A DNA stretch of 64,000 bases from positions 186,001 through 250,000 of the forward strand of contig NZ_JAAIYO010000004.1 of NCBI RefSeq assembly GCF_014930455.1, read 5' to 3'. Below are positions 1 to 8,919 of this stretch, in pieces. The position numbers were made by a program, and so were the translations under genes. The notes under the pieces are model-generated. The model did not search any database. It saw nothing but the letters and a program-made list of their open reading frames with translations, and was not told the origin of the DNA. The stretch is from Corallococcus soli. GTDB taxonomy: Bacteria > Myxococcota > Myxococcia > Myxococcales > Myxococcaceae. Position 1 is the first letter of the stretch; each line of letters begins with the position of its first letter.

Positions 1-1640
1 CTCGACCGGGGCGTCCCAGGCGGGCTGGGCCTCGGTGGAGGGCTGGGCCCAGGCGGACGCCGACCCGTCGGGAGCTTCTTCGGTGGAGGCCCATTCGGAC
101 TGCGCGGCGACGGGAGCGGCTTCCTCCGTGGCCCACTCCGGCTGGGCTTCGATGGGGGCTTCCTCGGCGGAGGCCCACTCCGACTGCGCGGCGGCGGCGG
201 GTTCGGAGCCGTCCGCGGCCCACTCCGGCTGGGCTTCGACGGGCGCGGCTTCTTCGGTGGAGGCCCACTCCGACTGCGCGGCGACGGGCTCGGATCCGTC
301 CGTGGCCCATTCCGGCTGGGCTTCGATGGGAGCGGCTTCCTCCGTGGAGGCCCACTCCGACGCCGACGTTCCGGACTCGTCCGAGTTCCAGGCGGGCTGC
401 GCGGTGACGGGAGCAGCCGCGTCCGTGGCGGACCACGGCTGCGGTGAGCCGGGAGTCACTTCCCCGGTGGTAGCCCACTCCGGCTGGGCTTCGATGGGCG
501 CTGCTTCTTCGGTGGAGGCCCACTCGGACTGCGCGACCGCAGGCGCGGTCTCTTCAGCCGTGGCCCATTCGGGCTGGGCTTCGAGGGGGGCTGCCTCTTC
601 CTCGCCTGCCCAGGCGGACTGCGCGGCGACGGGGGCGGTTTCTTCGGACGTCGCCCACTCCGGCTGTGCCTCAATGGGGGCTTCTTCCGAGGAGGCCCAT
701 TCAGACTGCGCGGCGACAGGCGAGGACGCTTCCGAGGAGGCCCATTCAGGCTGGGCTTCGACGGGCGCGGTCTCTTCGGCAGCAGCCCAGTTTGATTGCG
801 CGGAGACGGGCGCGGCTTCTTCGGTGGAGGCCCACTCCGGCTGCGCCTCGATGGGGGCTTCTTCCGAGGCAGACCATTCGGACTGAGTGGCGACAGGAGC
901 GGCTTCCTCCGTGGCCCACTCCGGCTGAGCCTCAATCGGCGCAGCCTCGTCCGCCGAGGTCCACTCCGGCTGCGCTGCGACGGGCGCTGCTTCTTCGGAC
1001 GTCGCCCACGCGGACTGCGCGGCAACGGGCGCAGCCTCTTCAGTCGTCGCCCACTCCGGCTGAGCCTCGATGGGCGCAGCCTCTTCAGCGGTGGCCCACT
1101 CCGGCTGAGCCTCAATCGGCGCCGCCTCTTCAGCGGTGGTCCACTCCGACTGCGCTGCGACGGGCGCATTCTCTTCGGCGGTGGTCCACTCAGGCTGAGC
1201 GGCAACGGGCGCTGCTTCTTCGGACGTCGTCCACTCCGGTTGAGCGGTAACGGCCGCTGCTTCTTCAGTCGTGGCCCACTCGGGCTGCGCTTCGACGGCC
1301 GCTGCTTCTTCGGTCGTGGCCCACTCGGGCTGCGCTTCGACGGCCGCTGCTTCTTCGGAGGTGGCCCACTCGGGCTGCGCTTCGATGGGCGCCGACTCTT
1401 CGGACGTCGCCCACTCGGGCTGCGCCTCGATGGGCGCGGCTTCTTCCGTGGAGCCCCACTCCGAAGACTGTGCGGCGGGTGCTGCTTCGCCCGGCGCGGC
1501 TTCCTCGGACGTCGCCCACTCCGGCTGCGCCTCGATGGGCGCCGCTTCTCCAGACGGATCCGCCCACTCCGCGGAGGCCGTCTCCGACGTGGCCCACTCC
1601 GCCTGCGCTTCAATCAGCGGTGCTTCCTCGGCCTGAGCAG
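1..1640 (-). repeat. Degenerate 42-45-bp coding repeat array
   Basis: Within the giant gene, a 14-15-codon unit with core AQxEWA-x-x-EEAAP recurs about thirty times in tandem. Two unit types often alternate, AQPEW...EEAAPIE and AQSEW...EEAAPVA, giving a higher-order period near 90 bp. The units differ at many third positions, so the array is old and selected at the protein level. It continues beyond the left edge. Confidence 0.9.
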
Positions 1641-4212
1641 TGCCCTCTGTCTGGGCGTTGCCTGCGGCCAGGTTCGCGGAGGACGTGGCCCACGCAGTCT
1701 CCTCCACCGGGGTTTCCCACTCGGCGGCCGGCACTTCGGTCGCGGTCTCTTCCCCGGTGGCCCCTTCCGGCTGCGCATCGAGGGGCAGGGCTTCGCCGGA
1801 GTCATCGGCCGCAGCCCATTCCGGCTGCGTGGCGATGGTGGCGGACGCGTCCTCCGACGTGCCCCACCCGGCGGACGTCCCGGTCTCGGTGGACTGTTCG
1901 GACGAGGCGGTGTCGGACCATTCCGACGCAGCGCCTTCCTGCTCCGGGGTGGCCCACGCGGCCTGGGGGTCGGTCGTGCTCGCGTCTCCGGCGGAAGCAG
2001 CCCATTCGGGCTGCAGCTCGATGGGGGGGGACTCCTCGGATGCCTGCGCCCAGGCGGGCGTCTCGGCGGGGGACTCCACCGCATCGGAGGCCCACTCGGG
2101 CTGCAACTCGATGGGCGCGGACTCCTCCTGCAATCCGACGGTGGCGGTCGCGTCGGACGGCGCGCCATCGGCGGACCACTCGGCCTGTGCGTCCTGTGCT
2201 CCGTCGCTCCAGGCGGAAGCCTCGGTGGACTGCGCCTCCGCGAGGGATTCGCTCGCGGTGGCCAGCGGCACGGCCTCGTCGGGATGACCGTTCAGGTCGG
2301 TCCACTGTTCCGAGGCCAGGGTGTCACGCGCCGCCGCCAACGACATCGGTTCGACGTCGTCCGCGCCAAGCTCCAGCGTGTCGGCTTCCACGTCCGGACC
2401 GACCGGGATGCTGCGGATCCGCAGCGACGAGCCCCCCGCGTCCTCGGCGAAGGGAGAAGGGGGCGGGGTGAGCGTCTCCTCGGCTCCCAGGTCGGCCGCA
2501 TCGAACGTCGGGGTCTCCTCCGCCTGCGCGGAGGGCAAGGCATCAGAGTCCGTCAGCGCGATGGCTTCGCCTTCGGCTCCCGTCGAGGCGTCGGTCCAGG
2601 CAGCGCCCTCATCCGCGACCTCGCTCGGGTCGAGCGCGATCTCCTCGGCCGAAGCCTCCGTGGACGCCGCGCCGTCCTCCTGCCAGCTGCTCGCGACCTC
2701 ATCGGGGCTGAGCGCGATCTCCTCGGCGGGGGCTTCCGTGGAAGCCGCGCCGTCGGCCTGCCAACTGCTCGCGGCCTCATCGGGGCTGAGCGCGATCTCC
2801 TCGGCGGGAGCCTCCGTCGAAGTCGCACCGTCGGCCTGCCATTCCGCCGCGCCTGCCGTCTCCGACGACCACTCTCCGGAGGCGTCACCCACCTGCTGGA
2901 CGCTCTCCTCCGCGGGCACTTCCGAAGCAGCGGCACCGTCCGTCCACGCTTCGGCGATGTCGCCGGAGCCGAGCACGATGTCCCCATTCGGATCCGTGGT
3001 TCCGGAAGTGGGCTCCGTCTGCCACGCCGCGTCGGTTCCGCTCGCGTCGGTCGAGATCTCCTCGGCCGAAGCCTCCAGCACGGCGCCGTCCGACGCCGCG
3101 GGGGCCTGCGTCGTCGAGACGTCGCTCCAGTCCCAGTCCGAAGCGGCGCCCTCGGTCGGGGCCGACGTGTCCACCGCGAGCGGCGCCGTGTCGAGCGCAC
3201 CCTCACGGGACTCGTCGGACTCCACCGCGAGCGGTGCCGCGTCCCACGCCGCATCCATGGGTGCGGGGGCCAGGTCCTCGGCGAGCACCGCCTCGGGTTC
3301 AGCGTCCAGCAGCGCCGCTTCCTCGGACGCCGCGTGCTCGGCGGAGGCCAGGGCCTCGGCCATCGGATCCAGTCCGGACTCCGCCGGGGCCTGGGCCTCG
3401 GCCTCGACGTCCATCGACAGCTCGGCGAACGAGTCCTCCAGCGACGCCTCGGGCTCGGCGGCCACCGGGGGCGGTGTCGCCGTGGAGAGCCCGGAGAAGT
3501 CCTCCTCGGCGCTCGTCTCCCAGGTCTCCTCCGCGCCTGCCGCCGCCGGCGCCACTTCCGCCGCCGGCTGGGGCATCCAGGGCGCGGGTTCGCTCAGCGA
3601 GGGGATGTCGATGTCGTCCGTGCTGAGGCTCAGGTTGTCCTGATCCACGGGCGCCTGCGGCGCGTAACCGGCCTCCGCCGCTCCTCCGGAGTAGGCCGCC
3701 CACGCCTGCGCGTCGCCCGCGTTCGCATCATACGCAGCGCCAGCGTCGGCCGGGGCCGCGTAGGCGCCCGCCGCGTTCGGATCATAGGCCGCGTTCGCGT
3801 CGTAACCCTGCTGGGGCCACGCCGCCGCGTTCGGATCATACGCCGCGTTGGGGTCGTAGCCGGCGGGGTAGGCGTACCACTGGCCGTCCTCGCCGTAGTA
3901 GCCCTGGGGCTGCTCGTAGCCGGCGGGGTAGGCGTACCACTGGCCGTCCTCGCCGTAGTAGCCCTGGGGCTGCTCGTAGCCGGCGGGGTAGGCGTACCAC
4001 TGGCCGTCCTCGCCGTAGTAACCCTGGGGCTGCTCCTGGGCCTGGGGCTGTGCCCAGGCCTGCGCCGCCGCCGCGGTGTCCGCCGCGTCCTGGATGCCCA
4101 ACAGGCCCCGCAACTCGACCCAGCGAGCTTCCTCGACGGCGGACAGACTTCCCAGCTTCCGCTTCTCATCCAGGAAGCGGAATTCTCTCATCGCGGCGCG
4201 CGTATCGGACAT
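1..4212 (-). CDS. Giant acidic Trp/Glu repeat protein, 3' end outside window
   Basis: This reading frame stays open for 1,404 codons from ATG 4212 to the left edge, so the gene is partial. The start has a good AAGGTG ribosome site just upstream. The N-terminus (residues 1-45, MSDTRAAMREFRFLDEKRK...) is charged and helical. It is followed by three copies of a 20-residue Tyr/Gly unit (YYGEDGQWYAYPAGY core), an Asn/Ala-rich linker, three copies of a roughly 27-residue acidic unit near 2590-2870, and from about residue 860 onward dozens of 14-15-residue units of the type AQPEWATSEEAAPIE. There is no signal peptide or membrane segment, so it is probably cytoplasmic. Asp/Glu greatly outnumber Lys/Arg. 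Function is unknown. Giant low-complexity scaffold proteins occur in myxobacterial motility systems, but nothing here proves that role, and a folded C-terminal domain may lie outside the window. Confidence 0.85.
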   Translation of the reverse strand, partial: MSDTRAAMREFRFLDEKRKLGSLSAVEEARWVELRGLLGIQDAADTAAAAQAWAQPQAQEQPQGYYGEDGQWYAYPAGYEQPQGYYGEDGQWYAYPAGYEQPQGYYGEDGQWYAYPAGYDPNAAYDPNAAAWPQQGYDANAAYDPNAAGAYAAPADAGAAYDANAGDAQAWAAYSGGAAEAGYAPQAPVDQDNLSLSTDDIDIPSLSEPAPWMPQPAAEVAPAAAGAEETWETSAEEDFSGLSTATPPPVAAEPEASLEDSFAELSMDVEAEAQAPAESGLDPMAEALASAEHAASEEAALLDAEPEAVLAEDLAPAPMDAAWDAAPLAVESDESREGALDTAPLAVDTSAPTEGAASDWDWSDVSTTQAPAASDGAVLEASAEEISTDASGTDAAWQTEPTSGTTDPNGDIVLGSGDIAEAWTDGAAASEVPAEESVQQVGDASGEWSSETAGAAEWQADGATSTEAPAEEIALSPDEAASSWQADGAASTEAPAEEIALSPDEVASSWQEDGAASTEASAEEIALDPSEVADEGAAWTDASTGAEGEAIALTDSDALPSAQAEETPTFDAADLGAEETLTPPPSPFAEDAGGSSLRIRSIPVGPDVEADTLELGADDVEPMSLAAARDTLASEQWTDLNGHPDEAVPLATASESLAEAQSTEASAWSDGAQDAQAEWSADGAPSDATATVGLQEESAPIELQPEWASDAVESPAETPAWAQASEESPPIELQPEWAASAGDASTTDPQAAWATPEQEGAASEWSDTASSEQSTETGTSAGWGTSEDASATIATQPEWAAADDSGEALPLDAQPEGATGEETATEVPAAEWETPVEETAWATSSANLAAGNAQTEGTAQAEEAPLIEAQAEWATSETASAEWADPSGEAAPIEAQPEWATSEEAAPGEAAPAAQSSEWGSTEEAAPIEAQPEWATSEESAPIEAQPEWATSEEAAAVEAQPEWATTEEAAAVEAQPEWATTEEAAAVTAQPEWTTSEEAAPVAAQPEWTTAEENAPVAAQSEWTTAEEAAPIEAQPEWATAEEAAPIEAQPEWATTEEAAPVAAQSAWATSEEAAPVAAQPEWTSADEAAPIEAQPEWATEEAAPVATQSEWSASEEAPIEAQPEWASTEEAAPVSAQSNWAAAEETAPVEAQPEWASSEASSPVAAQSEWASSEEAPIEAQPEWATSEETAPVAAQSAWAGEEEAAPLEAQPEWATAEETAPAVAQSEWASTEEAAPIEAQPEWATTGEVTPGSPQPWSATDAAAPVTAQPAWNSDESGTSASEWASTEEAAPIEAQPEWATDGSEPVAAQSEWASTEEAAPVEAQPEWAADGSEPAAAAQSEWASAEEAPIEAQPEWATEEAAPVAAQSEWASTEEAPDGSASAWAQPSTEAQPAWDAPVE
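3856..4035 (-). repeat. Three near-perfect 60-bp tandem repeats
   Basis: The copies lie at 3856-3915, 3916-3975 and 3976-4035. The first two are identical and the third differs at one base. Each encodes the 20-residue Tyr-rich unit near the N-terminus of the giant repeat protein. Near-identity points to recent slippage or recombination, unlike the diverged array at 1-1640. Confidence 0.95.
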
Positions 4213-4329
4213 CCGTCACCTTGCTGCGCCAGCGTCAAACGGGGACCGCCGCAGCGAAAATCTTGGAGGGTCGCGAGTGTAGGGGACTCCCGCCAGGGGG
4301 TAAACCAATCCGCCACGCCCGACCGGCCG

Positions 4330-5682
4330 CTACCTCCCCGAGAGGGCGGAATGGACCGCGGCGTCCAGGCCGGCAAGGTCCTTTCCGTAGGTGGACTGCA
4401 GGGAGCCTTCAAAGGACCCGGACTGGTTGAAGGAGTCGATGAAGGCCAGGATCTTCTCCGTCCCCCCCATCCGGACGAGCTCGTGCACGGCCATGGCGGA
4501 GGTTCCGAAGGCCACCTCCGGGTTCTCTTGGTAGATGGGGGACTTCGAGCTCATCTCCGACAGCTTCGGCAGCCGACCCTGCCTGGCCGCCCCATGCAGC
4601 TTGTTCGCCAGTTCTCGCGGAGGACCGTCGAGTCCCAGGAAGCGCCACTTCATGTAGTCGGCCAGTCCCTGGCTGAACCAGCGATGCAGGTTGCCGATGC
4701 CGCCGGTGCAGAGCTCATCCAGCACGGCGTTCGTGTATTCGTGCGTCAGCGCGCCCTTCGTCGCCTGCGTGAGCTTCGCGGCGTCATTCATGCGAATGAG
4801 GCCATCGACGTAGAGCCCGGCATAGCTCGCGTAGCGGGAGCCCACATGCGTGATGAACTCATCGCGCGTGTAGAGCACCACCTTCAGGGGCTGCTCGCGG
4901 GCACGACCCAGCAGCCGCCGGGTGAAGGCATGCACCTCCTCCATGGCGGAGGCGACCTGGCTCTCATAGTCAGTGCGCTGCCCGAAGTCGCGCTCGCTGT
5001 TGTAGTAGCTGATGATGAAGCGCTTGTTGGCGCGCACGCGCATGCCGTCCTTGCCCACCCCAGACTCGTAGTTGAGGCTGTCCGGACGGAAGTCTCCTTC
5101 TCCCTTCGCGGCGCGCTTTTCATCCTCGCCGTTCAACCGCTTCTCCAGGCGCTCCACCTCACCCCGCGCGGCCCCGGCCTCCGACACCTTGGCGCGCGCC
5201 TGCTGGAGGAGCTTGCGCGCCTCCTTCGCCTCCTTCGACTTCGCGGGCACCCGCTCCAGCGTGGCGATGGCCGCCGTCGAGTCCTCGTCCTGCAGCAGCA
5301 GGCGCCCCAGCTCCAGCCCGAACGCGCCGTCCTTGGGGAAGTGCTCCAGGCCCTTCTTCAGCGCCTCCTCCGCGGAGGCGCGCTGGTCCGTCTTCAGCGC
5401 GGACCTCGCCAGGCACCGCAGGCCCCCGGACGTCTCCTGGAAGGCCACGGCGCGCTCGCCCAGCGAGTACGCCATCACCGCGTCCTCCGCGAGCAGCGCC
5501 TCGCACCCCTTGAGCAGGGGCCCCGCGACCGCCGGTCGCTGCGCTTCCGGATAGTCCTCCGGGGACGCCGCCGCGAACGCCAGGTACAGCTCCTCCCACT
5601 GCTTCTGGGCGGCCAGCTCCTTTGCCTTCTGCGGCGGAGGAGCGGCGGCGAGCAGCAGCAGGGCGATGAGGGGCGTGTTCAT
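4330..5682 (-). CDS. Exported MA-like gluzincin-fold protein with TPR-like N-terminus, probably catalytically dead
   Basis: The chosen start is ATG 5682, which opens a classic signal peptide (MNTPLIALLLLAAA). An in-frame start 13 codons upstream would bury it. Residues 20-190 are helical and resemble TPR repeats. Residues about 225-420 look like the peptidase-MA domain: a HEYTNAV helix at 314-320 followed by WFSQGLADYM at about 335-344. Family members normally have HExxH and a WFxEGxA glutamate as zinc ligands. Here the second His is Asn318 and the Glu is Gln338, so two of three ligands are lost. It is probably a periplasmic binding or scaffold protein of 450 residues. The gene ends 117 bp from the start of the giant repeat gene on the same strand, but nothing else links them. 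Confidence 0.8.
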   Translation of the reverse strand: MNTPLIALLLLAAAPPPQKAKELAAQKQWEELYLAFAAASPEDYPEAQRPAVAGPLLKGCEALLAEDAVMAYSLGERAVAFQETSGGLRCLARSALKTDQRASAEEALKKGLEHFPKDGAFGLELGRLLLQDEDSTAAIATLERVPAKSKEAKEARKLLQQARAKVSEAGAARGEVERLEKRLNGEDEKRAAKGEGDFRPDSLNYESGVGKDGMRVRANKRFIISYYNSERDFGQRTDYESQVASAMEEVHAFTRRLLGRAREQPLKVVLYTRDEFITHVGSRYASYAGLYVDGLIRMNDAAKLTQATKGALTHEYTNAVLDELCTGGIGNLHRWFSQGLADYMKWRFLGLDGPPRELANKLHGAARQGRLPKLSEMSSKSPIYQENPEVAFGTSAMAVHELVRMGGTEKILAFIDSFNQSGSFEGSLQSTYGKDLAGLDAAVHSALSGR

Positions 5683-5732
5683 GGAATCCCAGTATCGCCG
5701 AAGCCGCACGTGGACGTGCAAGCTCCCTCGGA

Positions 5733-6953
5733 CTAGGTCCGGGCGACCTGCCAGCCCTGCGACTCCAGCGACGCCATCAGCTCCTGGATGTGGGGGTGCC
5801 CGGTGGTCTCCAGCATCACCTCCACCGTGGCCTCGCCCAGGCCCGCCTTGGAGAAGGCGCGGTCATGGTGCAGGTCCACCACGTTGGCGCGCATCTCCGC
5901 GATCTGCGTGGTGAGCCGGGCGAGCATGCCCGGCCGGTCCGGCAGCCGCACCTCCAACTGCACCAGGCGGCCCGCCTTCACGAGGCCCCGCTCGATGATG
6001 CGGCTGATGACGTTCATGTCGATGTTGCCACCGCCCACGATGATGGCGACGCGCTTGCCCTTCGCCTGCGGCACCTTGCCGTTGAGCAGCGCGGCCAGCC
6101 CCGCGGCACCCGCGCCCTCCGCCACCGTCTTCTCCTGCTCCAGCATCAGCAGGATGGCGGCGGCGATCTCCTCCTCGTCCACCGTCACCACCGCGTCCAC
6201 GTACCTGCGCACGTGCTCGAAGGTGAGGTCGCCTGGAATCTTCACCGCAATGCCGTCCGCGATGGTGGTGCCCGCGGCCGTGAGCTCCGTGCGCGCGCCC
6301 GCGTCCAGCGACGCCTTCATGCTGGCGATGGTGGAGGCCTGCACGCCCACCACCTGGATGCGCGGGTTCGTCTCCTTGAGGGCCACCGCCACCCCGGAGA
6401 TGAGCCCGCCGCCGCCCACCGGCACCAGCACCAGCTCCAGGTCCGGGCACTGCTCCAGCAACTCCAGGCCCAGCGTGCCCTGACCCGCAATGACGTGCGG
6501 ATCGTTGAAGGGGTGGACGAAGACCAAGTCCTCCGCCTTCTGGATGCGCAGGGCCTCCGCGTAGGCCTCGTCGAAGTTGGCGCCCTTGAGCACCACGCGC
6601 GCGCCATAGTCGTCCCGCGTGCGCGTCACCTTGATGAGCGGCGTGCGCTCCGGCATCACGATGGTGGCCCGGATGCCCAGCCGGCGCGCGTGGTACGCCA
6701 CGCCCTGCGCGTGGTTGCCGGCGGAGGCCGCGATGACGCCGCGCTGCTTCTCCTCCGACGTGAGCGTGAGCAGCTTGTTGAGCGCCCCCCGCTCCTTGAA
6801 GGCGCCGGTGCGCTGGAGGTTCTCCAGCTTGAAGTACACCACCGCGCAGTCCGTCTTCTCGGTGAAGTAGTCCGACGCGGGGCACGGCGTGGGGCGCAGC
6901 GCCGTGCGCAGCCGCTCCCGCGCCGCCTGGATGTCCTGCAGGGTGACCATCAT
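5733..6953 (-). CDS. ilvA: Threonine dehydratase (ammonia-lyase), PLP-dependent, with ACT domain
   Basis: Converts L-threonine to 2-oxobutanoate and ammonia, feeding isoleucine synthesis or threonine breakdown. The PLP lysine lies in the segment LQRTGAFKERGA near residue 50. SAGNHAQG binds substrate, and the glycine loop VGGGGLISG near residue 180 holds the cofactor phosphate. A C-terminal ACT domain (about 330-405; LEVRLPDRPGMLARLT) fits the about 400-residue single-ACT form rather than the roughly 510-residue two-ACT biosynthetic enzyme. The start is ATG 6953 or 6950, since two adjacent Met codons occur; residues upstream of these look non-coding. The next gene on the strand is glutamate dehydrogenase, 124 bp upstream, so the pair may form an amino-acid deamination cluster. 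Confidence 0.95.
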   Translation of the reverse strand: MMVTLQDIQAARERLRTALRPTPCPASDYFTEKTDCAVVYFKLENLQRTGAFKERGALNKLLTLTSEEKQRGVIAASAGNHAQGVAYHARRLGIRATIVMPERTPLIKVTRTRDDYGARVVLKGANFDEAYAEALRIQKAEDLVFVHPFNDPHVIAGQGTLGLELLEQCPDLELVLVPVGGGGLISGVAVALKETNPRIQVVGVQASTIASMKASLDAGARTELTAAGTTIADGIAVKIPGDLTFEHVRRYVDAVVTVDEEEIAAAILLMLEQEKTVAEGAGAAGLAALLNGKVPQAKGKRVAIIVGGGNIDMNVISRIIERGLVKAGRLVQLEVRLPDRPGMLARLTTQIAEMRANVVDLHHDRAFSKAGLGEATVEVMLETTGHPHIQELMASLESQGWQVART

Positions 6954-7077
6954 GCCCGGCCGTGTAGCGCAAAGCCGGCCCCGCACGGAAGTGACGCGGG
7001 GCCGCGTCGCCTGCCTGGACGCGATGCGGCGGCGGGCGGCGCGGACGTTGGTGCCCGAAGCACCGCCCGGGAATGCC

Positions 7078-8307
7078 TCAGATTCCGCGCAGCACCGTGG
7101 CCTTGCCCACCCGGCCAATGGCCAGGATGTAGGCGGCCGTCCGCATGGAGACCTTCCGGGAGCGGGCAATCTGCGCCACCCGGTCGTAGGCCTCCTTCAT
7201 CGTCTTCTCCAGCTCCGCGTTGACGCGGTCCTCCTCCCAGGAGACGTGCTGGAGGTTCTGCACCCACTCCAGGTAGCTGACGGTGACGCCCCCGGCGCTG
7301 GCGAGGATGTCCGGCACCACGAAGATGCCGCGCTTCTCCAGGATGTCGTCCGCCTCCGGCTGGGTGGGGCCGTTGGCGCCCTCCACCACCAGGCGCGCGC
7401 GCACGCTGTTGGCGTTGTCGCGGGTGAGCACGTGGCCCAGCGCGGCGGGGATGAGCACCTCGCAGTCCGCCGCGAGCACGTCCGCGTTGCTGCACGGCGT
7501 GCCGCCGCTGAAGCCGGTGACGGTGCCGGTGCGCTTGACGTGCTCGAAGAGCGACGGCACGTCCAGGCCCAGCGGGTTGTACATGCCGCCCAGCACGTCG
7601 GACGCGGCCACCACCACGCCGCCGTCGCCCCAGAGGAGCTGCGCGATGTGGCTGCCCACGTTGCCGAAGCCCTGGATGGCGAAGCGCGTGCCCTTCACCG
7701 GCATGCCCAGGTCGCGCAGGATTTCACGGCACACGTACAGCAGGCCCCGCCCGGTGGCGGCCTCGCGGCCCTTGGAGCCGTACAGCTCCAGGGGCTTGCC
7801 CGTCACCACCGCGGGCGAGTGCCCGTGGTAGCGCGAGTACTGGTCCATCACCCACGCCATCACCTGGGGGTTGGTGTTGACGTCCGGCGCGGGGATGTCG
7901 CGCGTGGGCCCGATGACGTCCTGAATCTGGTCCACGAACTTGCGCGTGAGCCGCTCCACTTCCTTGAGGCTCATCTGCGCGGGGTCGCACGCCACGCCGC
8001 CCTTGGCGCCGCCGTAGGGCACGTTCACCACGGCGGTCTTCCACGTCATCAGCGACGCGAGCGACACGCACTCGTCCTGGTCCAGGGCGGGGTGGTAGCG
8101 CAGGCCGCCCTTCATGGGGCCCCGGCTGTTGTCGTGCTGGATGCGGTAGCCCAGGAACGTGCGGATCTCCCCGGAGTCCATCTCGATGGACACCTGCACC
8201 TTCACCTCGCGCAGGGGCGTGGCCAGGAGCGTTTCGATGGGCGTGCCCACGTCCATCACCCGCGCGGCCTTGCGGAAGTAGTAGTTGGTGCCGTCGACGG
8301 CGTTCAT
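7078..8307 (-). CDS. Glutamate dehydrogenase, Glu/Leu/Phe/Val dehydrogenase family
   Basis: Catalyses oxidative deamination of glutamate to 2-oxoglutarate, or the reverse, in the cytoplasm. The substrate and catalytic segment reads GPMKGGLRYHP near residue 83, then MTWKTAVVNVPYGGAKGG with the conserved lysines. The Rossmann fingerprint is GFGNVGSH near residue 215. The VTVSYLEWVQN motif near the C-terminus is typical of glutamate rather than leucine enzymes. Its length of 409 residues matches the small hexameric class. ATG 8307 is preferred over an in-frame ATG 30 bp upstream, because residues 1-10 of the longer form are not family-like. It is transcribed divergently from an XRE regulator only 50 bp away, which is a plausible regulator of it. 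Confidence 0.93.
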   Translation of the reverse strand: MNAVDGTNYYFRKAARVMDVGTPIETLLATPLREVKVQVSIEMDSGEIRTFLGYRIQHDNSRGPMKGGLRYHPALDQDECVSLASLMTWKTAVVNVPYGGAKGGVACDPAQMSLKEVERLTRKFVDQIQDVIGPTRDIPAPDVNTNPQVMAWVMDQYSRYHGHSPAVVTGKPLELYGSKGREAATGRGLLYVCREILRDLGMPVKGTRFAIQGFGNVGSHIAQLLWGDGGVVVAASDVLGGMYNPLGLDVPSLFEHVKRTGTVTGFSGGTPCSNADVLAADCEVLIPAALGHVLTRDNANSVRARLVVEGANGPTQPEADDILEKRGIFVVPDILASAGGVTVSYLEWVQNLQHVSWEEDRVNAELEKTMKEAYDRVAQIARSRKVSMRTAAYILAIGRVGKATVLRGI

Positions 8308-8357
8308 GTGGGGGCTGGCTCCTGGTCGGAAAACCATAACAGAAGGGGTGCGCTACG

Positions 8358-8861
8358 ATGGGGGCGTCCATGCGCCCCGGCTCCCCGGCTCCAAGCGACG
8401 GAAGTGCTTCGCTCCAGGGGCTGGCCCGGCGCATCCGCACACTGCGCGAGCGGCGCGGCCTCACCCAGGAGGAGTTCGCGGAGCGGTGCGCCATCTCCGT
8501 GAGCTTCGTGTCGCTGCTGGAGCGCGGCGAGCGCAACCCCAGCTACGACACGCTCCTCCAGGTCGCGGCCGCGCTGGAGCTGCCGCTGTGGGAGCTGTTC
8601 CGGTTGGAGGACGCGGAGGACGCGGGGGCTCATCGGCTGGTGGAGTGGGTTCGGGTGCGGGGACTGGGCCGCGGGGACGTGGACCGCCTGTTGGCCGTGG
8701 CGGACGCGATGTTCAGCGGCGGGCCTGACGCCGCATGCCCCCCGTCCCAGGGACACGCGCCTGCTGCCTGCACCGAACCGGACTGCGGCCGGCCCGTGCT
8801 GGCCCGGGGGCTGTGCACCGCGCACTACCACCGGGCCCGCAGGAAGAAGGCGCCCCCCTGA
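8358..8861 (+). CDS. XRE-family regulator with C-terminal Cys/His cluster
   Basis: Residues 20-80 form a helix-turn-helix of the Xre/Cro type (RIRTLRERRGLTQEEFAERC, then SVSFVSLLERGERNPS). The C-terminal 30 residues carry CTEPDCGRPVLARGLCTAHY followed by basic residues, a C-x4-C-x8-C-x2-H arrangement. That looks like the small zinc knuckle seen in some phage HNH-type proteins. No sensor domain is visible between the two. An AAGGGG ribosome site precedes ATG 8358; Met5 is a possible alternative start. Divergence from glutamate dehydrogenase with only 50 bp between suggests control of that gene or autoregulation. The role as a zinc- or redox-responsive repressor is inference. Confidence 0.85.
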   Translation: MGASMRPGSPAPSDGSASLQGLARRIRTLRERRGLTQEEFAERCAISVSFVSLLERGERNPSYDTLLQVAAALELPLWELFRLEDAEDAGAHRLVEWVRVRGLGRGDVDRLLAVADAMFSGGPDAACPPSQGHAPAACTEPDCGRPVLARGLCTAHYHRARRKKAPP

Positions 8862-8865
8862 GCAA

Positions 8866-8891
8866 CGCGCCTCCCTTTCCGGGGAGGCGCG
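8866..8891. terminator. Bidirectional intrinsic-type hairpin
   Basis: A perfect 10-bp stem (8866-8875 with 8882-8891) and a 6-base loop lie between the convergent XRE and helicase genes. No long T tract follows, as is common in high-GC genomes. Confidence 0.75.
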
Positions 8892-8919
8892 CCTTCAAGC
8901 AAGGCACCGGGGCGCGCGA

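Noticed and set aside
456-1613. Long Arg/Pro-rich open frames on the other strand and frames of 35-3643
   Set aside because: They mirror the codon bias of the giant minus-strand repeat gene, with low-complexity translations and no ribosome site.
1-1640. CRISPR-like array
   Set aside because: Repeats are in-frame protein units without unique spacers, and no cas gene is near.
796-5736. 1,646-codon plus-strand frame
   Set aside because: Composition is Gly/Arg/Leu-rich, antisense to two convincing genes, and typical of GC-rich shadow frames.
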